A stretch of 6,999 nt of DNA from JBOGXF01 sp050694275 (GTDB lineage Bacteria; Actinomycetota; CADDZG01; WHSQ01): positions 1 to 6,999 of the forward strand of contig JBOGXF010000089.1 in assembly GCA_050694275.1 (NCBI GenBank). The letters run 5' to 3'. The position numbers and the translations under genes are program-made. Numbering within the stretch: position 1 is the first letter of the stretch; every line of letters starts with the position of its first letter. Shown here piece by piece: positions 1-5,726 of the stretch. The notes beneath the pieces were generated by a model. That model was not told the origin of the DNA, ran no database searches, and saw only the letters and a list, made by a program, of their open reading frames with translations.

Positions 1-519
1 TACGGCAAGGTCGATCACGACCGCGTCGCGTTCCTCGTCGCGCTCGCGGTGCTGCCGATGGTGGGCAGGGCACGCTGGGGCGACCTGACCGCCGACGAGG
101 CGTCTGGATGGGCGCTGCGGTCCGTGCAGATCGCGGTCGTCTTTACCTACCTCTTCGCCGCGTTTGCGAAGCTTCGCTTCGGCGGGATCGCATGGCTCAA
201 CGGAGCCACCCTGATGCGTTCCGTTCTGCGGCGAGGGACGTTTCTTGCGGATCCGCTGCGCGATCACCCCGGGGTTCTGGTGGCCGCGCAGTACGGCATC
301 GTGCTCTTCGAGCTGGCGTCCCCGCTGCTGCTGATCGCCGGCCGCATCGGGCTGATCTTTTTGGGTGTGGCGCTCGCGTTTCACGCGGTGACCTACGCGA
401 CCATCACGATCATCTTCCTCCCCCACGTGATCTGTCTGTCGGTCTTCCTGCCGCTCGAGCGCCTGAAGCTTCCCGCCTTACGCCTTCAGCCGGAGCCGGA
501 GCCTCGCCCTATGGGGTAG
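1..519 (+). CDS. HTTM / vitamin K-dependent gamma-carboxylase-like membrane protein, C-terminal part
   Basis: The reading frame is open from base 1 (YGKVDHDRVAFLVALAVLP...), so the gene starts outside the window. The GTG at 49 lies inside the conserved region and is not a real start. About 172 residues are visible, ending at TAG 517-519. Hydrophobic stretches suggest four membrane segments: VAFLVALAVLPMV, a Val/Phe/Ala-rich helix after SGWALRSVQ, a helix around LFELASPLLLIAG and the adjoining LIFLGVALAFHAV, and one near TIIFLPHVICLSVFL. The pattern FAKLRFGGIAWLNG, then a region around LADPLRDHP, then FHAVTYATITI resembles bacterial HTTM proteins, which are distantly related to vitamin K-dependent carboxylase; this is recognised from memory. 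The tail after the last helix is short and Pro/Glu-rich (PEPEPRP). The substrate and reaction are unknown, and no catalytic function should be assumed from the fold. The gene converges on the ABC operon and its last 11 bases overlap that gene's end, which leaves no room for an intergenic terminator. DoxX-like families are an alternative. Confidence 0.8.
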   Translation, partial: YGKVDHDRVAFLVALAVLPMVGRARWGDLTADEASGWALRSVQIAVVFTYLFAAFAKLRFGGIAWLNGATLMRSVLRRGTFLADPLRDHPGVLVAAQYGIVLFELASPLLLIAGRIGLIFLGVALAFHAVTYATITIIFLPHVICLSVFLPLERLKLPALRLQPEPEPRPMG

Positions 520-2347
520 CGGTGTTGCCGAGCCAGCTCTCGTAGAGGCTCGCGTAGACTCCGCCGGCGGACACCAGCGACGAGTGCGTCCCGAGTTCGA
601 CGATCGCGCCACGATCGAAGACGAGCACGAGGTCCGCTGCCTCCGCGGTCGAGAGCCGGTGTGCGATGGTCACGGTGGTTCGCCCCTCCGAAAGACGCTC
701 GAGGGCCTCGGCCAGTGCTCGCTCGGTCTCGGGATCGACCGCCGAGGTCGCCTCATCGAGGATCAAAATGCCGGGATCGGCGATCTGCGCGCGGGCAAGC
801 GCGATGAATTGCCGCTCGCCGACCGACAGGTGTTCCCCGCGCTGACCGACGCGGGTCTGGAGCCCGCCGGGAAGCCTTTCGATCCAGGGTGCCAGTCCCA
901 ACGCCCCGAACGATTGCTCGACCTCGGCCTCGTTCGCTTCTGGATATCCGTACAAGACGTTGTCGAGGATCGTGGTGTCGAACAAGAATCCGTCCTGGGG
1001 CACCATCCGAATGGCGGCGCGGCGCGATTCCGGCGCGATGTCTCGCAGATCGACTCCCGAAATCAGGATGCGGCCGGTCACCGGATCGGCGAGGCGGCAG
1101 AGCAGCTTGGCAAAGGTCGTCTTGCCGCAGCCGGTCTCGCCGACGATCGCCACCTGAGTCCCGGGTGGGATGTGGGCGTCGATCCCGCGCAGAACGAGCC
1201 CCCCTCCGTCCCGGTAGGCGAACTCGACCCCCTCGGACCGGATCTCGAGCGCCCCCGTGGACAGTCGAATTCCGGGATCGGGTTCGACGATCTCGATCGG
1301 CAGGTCGAGCACTGTCTGGACCTTGCGCCATCCCGCGATCGCGGTCTGGGTCATGTCGAACGTCTCCGACAACTCGACCAGCGGCTGCAGGAAGAGGTTC
1401 ACGAGGAACAGGAAAGCGATGAGCTGCCCCGCGGTCAGACCCCACGAGGGACCGAGCCACACGCCAAGAGCCACGACTGCGCCGACCGCGAGCGCTCCGA
1501 ACACGTCGCTGATTGGAAAGATGGTCGCCATGAACTTGTTGGCGCGGAGCTGTGCTTCGTACTGGTGTCGGATGGCACGCTTGAGACGCTTGTCGCTCCG
1601 GTCCTCGATGCCGTAGGCGCGGATGACCGCGGCCCCCATGACGCTCTCGGATATCTCCGAGAGCGTCTCTGCGACCCGCGTCCGGACCACGTCGTACGCG
1701 GCCAGGAGCCCTCGCTGGAGGGCGCGCATGACGAAGAACAGCGGCGCTACCGTCACCAGCACGACCAGCGTCAGCCACCACGAGTAGATCGCCATGGCGA
1801 CGAGCGTGACTAGCGCGAGCGTGCTGCCCGTGATCCACGCCAGTGCCCCCCACTCCATGAACTGGGCGAGCGTGTCGATGTCGGATGTGACGCGCGTGAC
1901 GAACGCTCCGCGTCGCTCCGCGGTCTGCTCCGCGATGCTCAGTTGGTGGACGTGCGAGAACGCCCGGACCCGGAGGTTGGCGAGCGCGGATTCGGACGCG
2001 CGGATCATGCGCGAGTACGTCGCGCGCGCGGCGAAATAGACGACGACCACGACACCTCCGGCCAAACCACAGGCCCAGTACACGAACGTGGGCCGGAAGC
2101 CCTGGGGGCCGCGGATCCCCTTGTCCAGTACCTGCTGGACGAGCACGGGGATGAGGACCGCTCCCAACGCGCTCACCACCGCGAGCGTAATCGTGTAGAT
2201 CAAGCCCTTGCGCAGCTCGGGACTCTCCGACAATCCTCGGCCGAGGACCTCGAGCGCGCCCGCCACTCGTCGTTCGCCCGCCGCGCCGGGGCCGATCCCA
2301 AATACCTCGTCGTCGGGATGGCGACGAGTCTCCTCGGTCACGCTCAT
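509..2347 (-). CDS. ABC exporter half-transporter (permease-ATPase), subunit with degenerate signature motif
   Basis: The 612-residue product has the usual length of an exporter half: an N-terminal six-helix membrane domain (about residues 45-330) and a C-terminal ATPase domain (about 365-605). Visible motifs are Walker A GETGCGKTT (403-411), Q-loop Gln451, signature LSVGERQ (507-513), Walker B ILILDE with catalytic Glu532, D-loop SAVD (535-538) and switch His563. The signature is LSVGE instead of LSGGQ, while all residues for hydrolysis on its own Walker side are intact. The first 40 residues form a charged cytosolic extension. The ATG (2347-2345) overlaps the TGA of the upstream half as ATGA. 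A GGAG six bases before the ATG supports this start and translational coupling. It probably pairs with that half as a heterodimer in the cytoplasmic membrane, driving export of a lipid, drug or small metabolite; the substrate cannot be read from sequence. It resembles two-gene actinobacterial exporters of the Rv1273c/Rv1272c kind (from memory, not searched). Confidence 0.95.
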   Translation of the reverse strand: MSVTEETRRHPDDEVFGIGPGAAGERRVAGALEVLGRGLSESPELRKGLIYTITLAVVSALGAVLIPVLVQQVLDKGIRGPQGFRPTFVYWACGLAGGVVVVVYFAARATYSRMIRASESALANLRVRAFSHVHQLSIAEQTAERRGAFVTRVTSDIDTLAQFMEWGALAWITGSTLALVTLVAMAIYSWWLTLVVLVTVAPLFFVMRALQRGLLAAYDVVRTRVAETLSEISESVMGAAVIRAYGIEDRSDKRLKRAIRHQYEAQLRANKFMATIFPISDVFGALAVGAVVALGVWLGPSWGLTAGQLIAFLFLVNLFLQPLVELSETFDMTQTAIAGWRKVQTVLDLPIEIVEPDPGIRLSTGALEIRSEGVEFAYRDGGGLVLRGIDAHIPPGTQVAIVGETGCGKTTFAKLLCRLADPVTGRILISGVDLRDIAPESRRAAIRMVPQDGFLFDTTILDNVLYGYPEANEAEVEQSFGALGLAPWIERLPGGLQTRVGQRGEHLSVGERQFIALARAQIADPGILILDEATSAVDPETERALAEALERLSEGRTTVTIAHRLSTAEAADLVLVFDRGAIVELGTHSSLVSAGGVYASLYESWLGNTATP

Positions 2348-2358
2348 CGCCGGCTCCG
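2344..2358 (-). promoter_or_regulatory. Translational coupling junction between the two exporter genes
   Basis: The stop TGA of the upstream half (2346-2344) and the start ATG of the downstream half (2347-2345) share two bases as ATGA. GGAG at 2357-2354, six bases from the ATG, lies inside the upstream gene. Such junctions usually let terminating ribosomes restart, giving equal amounts of two partner subunits. Ribosomes that fail to change frame at 3097 would stop at 2876 and not reach this junction. Confidence 0.75.
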
Positions 2359-4096
2359 TTCGTAGGCGCTGACCATCGCCTCGTAGGAGGGATGGGCCAG
2401 GAGCTGCTCGTGCGTGCCCTCGGCCGTGATGCGCCCGCCGTCGAGGAACAGGACGCGGTCGGCGAGGCCGATCGTCGCTACCCGGTAAGCGATGACGATG
2501 AGGGTGGCCTTGAGCTCGCGCCGAAGCCCGTCAAGGATGGCAGCCTCGACGGTCGGGTCCACCGACGAGGTCGCGTCGTCGAGGATGAGCACCCGCGGCT
2601 TTCGCAACAGGGCGCGCGCCAGCGCAACGCGCTGCCGCTGGCCCCCAGAGAGCGTCACGCCTCGCTCTCCTACCACGGTGTCGTAGCCTTCCGGCAGCTC
2701 TTCGATGAAGTCGTGTGCCTGTGCGAGCCGCGCCGCGTATTCGACGTCTTCCTGCGAGACCGGAAGATCGAGCGTGATGTTCTCCTTGACCGACGCGGCG
2801 AACAAAAAACTCTCCTGAAAGACGACGCTGACGGCGCCCTGGAGGCGGCCGGGCTCGATGTGACGGACGTCCACCTCACCGATGCGGATCGAGCCGTATT
2901 CGGGATCGGCGAGACGCACCAGGAGATTGGCGAGCGTGCTCTTGCCCGAGCCGGTCGGGCCCACGAGCGCCACGGACTCGTTCGGCGCGATCTCGAGCGC
3001 GAGGCCGTCGAGGACCTTGCCGTTTCCGTAAGAGAACGCGACGGACCTCACCGATACCCCGAGCGGGCCGTCCCCGACCCCGAGGGCCTCGGCCGCGGGG
3101 GGGCAGCGTGAGCTGTTCGGAGAACACCGACTCAAGACGCTCCCGCCCCACGACCGCGCGCGGTATGTCCGAGAGCACGAACCCGATGACGCGCATGGGA
3201 AACGCAAGGAGCTGGAAGAGAGCCACGAACTGGACGAGCGTCCCGGTCGAAACGTCTCCCGTCGAGACGCGCCACGATCCGACCGCGAGCAAGAGAACGA
3301 TGCCGAGATTCGGAAGCTGGTCGAAGGCAGGCTCGAACGCGGCGCGCAAGGTCCCCACATGGGTGCGCTCTGATCGCAGCTCATCTGCCCGGCGACGGAG
3401 ACGCTCGACCTCGGCGGACTCTCGGCCGAGGGTCTTGACCACCAGCGCGCCGTCGACGCTCTCGTGCACGACCGCGGAGACATCGCCGATCCGCTGTTGA
3501 ACGCGGGTCGCGGGAGGCTCGACCTGCGCACCGTAGAAACGGTTCAGCACACCCAGGATCGGGAGCACCGTAAGCCCGATCGCCGCGAGGAACGGGTCGG
3601 TCACGATCAGCAGGACCGACGCGAGCAGCACGAGAAGCACGACCGCGGTCGAGAACGGAAGAGGATGGATGACGTCGGTCGCAGCCTCGACGTCGGCGTC
3701 GGCGTGCGCAAGCAGCTCGCCTGCCGGCCGCGAGCGATGGTATGCGAGCGGAAGTTCGCGATAGCGGTCGACGATCTTGGACCTCAACGTCACCGCCATT
3801 CGGGCGCCGGTCATCCCGGCGAAGTAGCGACGCACGATGATGCCGCCGGCCCGCACGACGGCGACGGCTAGCACCGCCACCACCCCCCATACGACGGCCG
3901 AGGCGTCGACGCCCTCCTCGTAGGCGGGAATGATGACCTCGTCGGTGATGCGACCGAGCACGACCGCGCTCGCGACCGTAGCGGCCGCGAAAACGGCGGC
4001 GCCGAAGACCGCGATCGTGAAGGGGAAGGGATGGGTTCTTATGTAACTGCCGATGATGCGCAAGCCGCGCATCAGGATCGTGCGCTGTCGGTTCAT
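2344..4096 (-). CDS. ABC exporter half-transporter, subunit with degenerate Walker B and switch loop; interrupted by a one-base frameshift
   Basis: Two overlapping reverse frames together make one exporter half. The membrane domain is read from ATG 4096-4094 to Pro333 (codon 3100-3098). The ATPase domain continues in another frame from codon 3096-3094 to TGA 2346-2344. Skipping one C at 3097 gives a normal 583-residue protein. Six membrane helices lie at about residues 24-50, 67-88, 147-165, 168-188, 262-280 and 285-308. ATPase motifs in the joined numbering are Walker A GPTGSGKST (379-387), Q-loop Gln427, signature LSGGQRQ (from 482), Walker B LILDD with Asp507 where Glu is usual, and Tyr537 where the switch His is usual (IAYR). 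ATG 4096 is chosen because GAGG lies four bases upstream; the TTG at 4132 has no ribosome binding site and adds an unlikely N-terminus. Without a frame change the product ends at 2876 as a 406-residue protein lacking the ATPase. It could be a sequencing indel, a recoded gene or a young pseudogene. Confidence 0.85.
3097..3103 (-). other. Frameshift site: run of seven C in the exporter gene
   Basis: On the reverse strand the codons read CTG CCC CCC C followed by GCGGCCGAG. The membrane-domain frame enters the run, and the ATPase-domain frame leaves it if one C is skipped. This is a +1 shift, or equivalently a run of six C in the true sequence. The junction joins ...SEQLTLPP to AAEALGVGDG..., in the linker before the ATPase domain. 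The unshifted tail is Arg/Gly/Pro-rich, typical of out-of-frame GC-rich DNA, and stops after 73 codons. Homopolymer runs of this length are common indel errors, and CCC-C is also a known kind of +1 slip site for tRNA-Pro. Confidence 0.8.
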
Positions 4097-4104
4097 TGGA
4101 CCTC
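4097..4104 (-). promoter_or_regulatory. Ribosome binding site of the frameshifted exporter gene
   Basis: On the reverse strand GAGGTCCA immediately precedes ATG 4096-4094. GAGG (4104-4101) stands four bases before the start, slightly close but usable. It decides for this ATG over the TTG at 4132. The whole octamer is the exact reverse complement of bases further up the same leader, so it could be masked by pairing. Confidence 0.55.
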
Positions 4105-4152
4105 GCCGAAGATTAGAAGTCGAAAGGAGCAACCACGGTCGCCCGAGAAAAT

Positions 4153-4177
4153 GTTCCCGCTATGAGCGTCGTGGAAC
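4153..4177. repeat. Imperfect palindrome / hairpin in the divergent region
   Basis: GTTCC-CGCT at 4153-4161 pairs with AGCG at 4165-4168 and GGAAC at 4173-4177. The stem has nine base pairs, an ATG triplet loop at 4162-4164 and a four-base bulge TCGT at 4169-4172. It could be an operator for a regulator of either operon, or a hairpin in the exporter's 5' leader nested between the arms of the longer inverted repeat. No uridine run follows it in either direction, so it is not a standard terminator. Confidence 0.35.
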
Positions 4178-4301
4178 GAAGGTCACACCGGAGAGGGCGC
4201 TCCTGTAAACATCGTGAGGTCCATATAGATACTCCCCGTTCTCGACAGCCCGTAGCTTCTCACATTTCTCGGCCCGCGCCAAAGCTTAGGCCGGTCCCCG
4301 T

Positions 4302-4307
4302 TAGTCT
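4302..4307 (+). promoter_or_regulatory. Possible -10 element for a leaderless AAA+ ATPase transcript
   Basis: TAGTCT fits the TANNNT form of an actinobacterial -10 box. Its last base is seven bases before the A of ATG 4314, the spacing expected if transcription begins at the start codon itself. The gene has no Shine-Dalgarno sequence, which agrees with leaderless translation, common in Actinobacteria. No -35 match is visible, so this is a weak prediction. Confidence 0.3.
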
Positions 4308-4313
4308 CGGGTG

Positions 4314-5726
4314 ATGCCCGGCCCGACCACCCTCGGCGAGCTCCAGACCTCCGGCTACCCGGACCGGTCCGTCAAGGAGGAGCTGCGCGCCAACCTGCTC
4401 GCACGGCTCGCCTCCGGGACCTCGCTGTTCGCCGACATCGTCGGCTACGACGACTCGGTCGTGCCCTCGCTCGAACGCGCCCTTCTCGCCGGACACGACG
4501 TCATCATGCTCGGCGAGCGAGGCCAGGCCAAGAGCCGGCTCATGCGTCACCTCGTCGACCTCCTCGATGAAACGGTTCCTGCGATCGAAGGGTGTGAGGT
4601 CAACGACCATCCCTATCGCCCGATCTGCGCCCGCTGCCGCGCTCTCTTCGCCGAATGTGGTGACAGGACCCCGGTTGTCTGGATCGAGCGAGACCGCCGC
4701 TACGCGGAGAAACTCGCCACCCCCGACACCTCGGTCGCCGATCTCATCGGAGACGTCGACCCGATCCGGGTCGCCGAGGGCAGATATCTGAGCGACGAGC
4801 TCACGATCCATTACGGACTCGTCCCCCGGACCAACCGCGGGATCGTGGCGATCAACGAGCTCCCCGACCTGCCGGAACGCATCCAGGTCGCGCTCTTCAA
4901 CATCCTCGAGGAGCGCGAGATCCAGATCCGCGGGTACACGATCCGGCTCCCGCTCGATCTCCTGCTCATCTGCAGCGCCAACCCGGAGGACTACACGCAC
5001 CGGGGGCGGATCGTCTCGCCCCTCAAGGATCGCTTCGGCTCGCAGGTCCGGACCCACTATCCCGAGCGGATCACCGACGAGATCGCGATCATGGATCAGG
5101 AAGCGACGCCTCCGCCGGAAGGGGTGCCGGTGACGATCCCCGCGTACATGAAGGAGATCGTCGCCGAGCTCGCCTCTCGCCTGCGCACGAGCCCCGAGGT
5201 CAACCAGCGAAGCGGCGTGTCGGTGCGCTTCTCCATCGGGGCGATGGAGGTCCTCGCGGCAAGCGCCCTGAGGCGCGCGGTCAGAGCCGGGGAGCCGGAG
5301 GCGATCCCGCGCGTGGTCGATCTGTGGGCGGCCCTTCCGGCCCTCATGGGAAGAGTCGAGTTCGACACGCTCGAAGAGGGACGAGAGCTCGTCATCTTGG
5401 GCCGCGCCCTCAAGCACGCCACGCTCGACGTTTACCGGCGCCGCGTTGCGGGCGACGATCTCTCTGCATTGGTCGCACCGTTCGAAGAAGGACTGGTTCT
5501 GTCCACGTCCGACGTCACCGCGTCATCCGATCTCCTCGCGCAATTCCCGCGACGGGCGCCCGCGGACCTCGGGCGCGCGGTCTCGCGCCTCGGGATCGAG
5601 GACGCGGGCGAGGCCGGGGTCGCCAGCGCGCTCGAGCTGTGCCTCGAAGGCCTCCATCTCACCAAGCGCCTTAACAAGCGTGCCGGCGACGATGGCCGCT
5701 GGACATTCGAGGCAACGCCGGCGTGA
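4314..5726 (+). CDS. MoxR/magnesium chelatase ChlI-like AAA+ ATPase with a four-cysteine insertion
   Basis: The 470-residue product (ATG 4314; GTG 4311 directly before it would add one residue) is an AAA+ ATPase of the ChlI/MoxR clade. Walker A is GERGQAKS (67-74), with Ala in the last Gly position as in many MoxR proteins. Walker B is GIVAINEL with Asn181-Glu182 in place of Asp-Glu. Sensor 1 is in ICSANPEDY (Asn223), and the PLKDRF arginine (240) is the likely finger. Between Walker A and B, Cys94, Cys105, Cys108 and Cys115 could bind zinc. The segment LATPDTSVADLIGDVDP and the pre-sensor loop ILEEREIQIRGY are typical of the clade. The C-terminal part is helical and ends the ATPase lid. Members sit beside a VWA protein, as here; M. 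tuberculosis Rv0958/Rv0959 is the comparison I recall. It probably remodels a client or helps load a metal, in the cytosol. No chlorophyll or cobalamin gene is nearby, so real Mg-chelatase activity is unlikely. Confidence 0.9.
   Translation: MPGPTTLGELQTSGYPDRSVKEELRANLLARLASGTSLFADIVGYDDSVVPSLERALLAGHDVIMLGERGQAKSRLMRHLVDLLDETVPAIEGCEVNDHPYRPICARCRALFAECGDRTPVVWIERDRRYAEKLATPDTSVADLIGDVDPIRVAEGRYLSDELTIHYGLVPRTNRGIVAINELPDLPERIQVALFNILEEREIQIRGYTIRLPLDLLLICSANPEDYTHRGRIVSPLKDRFGSQVRTHYPERITDEIAIMDQEATPPPEGVPVTIPAYMKEIVAELASRLRTSPEVNQRSGVSVRFSIGAMEVLAASALRRAVRAGEPEAIPRVVDLWAALPALMGRVEFDTLEEGRELVILGRALKHATLDVYRRRVAGDDLSALVAPFEEGLVLSTSDVTASSDLLAQFPRRAPADLGRAVSRLGIEDAGEAGVASALELCLEGLHLTKRLNKRAGDDGRWTFEATPA

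Larger units (their letters stand above)
4097..4223 (-). repeat. Inverted repeat joining the 5' leader to the ribosome binding site
   Basis: The forward strand shows TGGACCTC at 4097-4104 and GAGGTCCA at 4216-4223, a perfect 8-bp inverted repeat with 111 bases between the arms. In a reverse-strand transcript that starts upstream of 4223, the early arm UGGACCUC could pair with the arm that contains the GAGG ribosome binding site of the exporter. This depends on where transcription starts, which is unknown, and an 8-bp match over this distance can arise by chance. Confidence 0.35.
4097..4313. promoter_or_regulatory. Divergent intergenic control region between the ABC operon and the AAA+/VWA operon
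   Basis: This is the only sizeable non-coding stretch, and it must hold the promoters for both operons unless one is transcribed from elsewhere. It is visibly less GC-rich than the genes. An AT-rich patch at 4222-4233 (CATATAGATACT) could supply a -10 element in either direction: TATCTA on the reverse strand, or TAGATA/GATACT on the forward strand. No convincing TTGACA-like -35 element stands at the right distance, so no exact promoter can be assigned. Two structural elements inside it are listed separately. AGGAG at 4125-4129 on the forward strand looks like a ribosome binding site but has no start codon at a usable distance. Confidence 0.6.

Noticed and set aside
584..1813. Forward frame of 409 codons opposite the intact ABC half
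   Set aside because: It is antisense to a protein with all ABC motifs, and its composition is typical of a shadow frame.
2876..4096. The membrane-domain frame as an independent ATPase-less protein gene
   Set aside because: The last 73 codons before its stop are out-of-frame ATPase sequence, and the ATPase part in the other frame has no credible start of its own. One frameshifted gene explains both halves better.
4125..4129. AGGAG on the forward strand as a ribosome binding site
   Set aside because: No ATG, GTG or TTG with an open frame follows at 5-12 bases.
4143..4272. Second 8-bp inverted repeat, CCGAGAAA (4143-4150) and TTTCTCGG (4265-4272)
   Set aside because: It is a perfect match, but with 114 bases between the arms and no link to a start codon or promoter. 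A chance match of this size is plausible in this region.
4162..4314. 50-codon forward frame in the intergenic region whose TGA overlaps the ATPase ATG (TGATG)
   Set aside because: About half of its third positions are G or C, far below the real genes here; there is no ribosome binding site; and the product is Arg/Ser/Pro-rich like out-of-frame DNA. The overlap looks like chance.
4260..5417. Long reverse frame (385 codons) opposite the AAA+ ATPase
   Set aside because: It is antisense to a clearly recognisable ATPase. Its product is Asp/Arg/Gly-rich with no domain, as expected for a shadow frame in GC-rich DNA.
4314..5726. True magnesium or cobalt chelatase subunit
   Set aside because: There are no chlorophyll or cobalamin synthesis genes around it. 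The cysteine insertion, the Asn-Glu Walker B and the pairing with a separate gene fit the MoxR-like actinobacterial family better.
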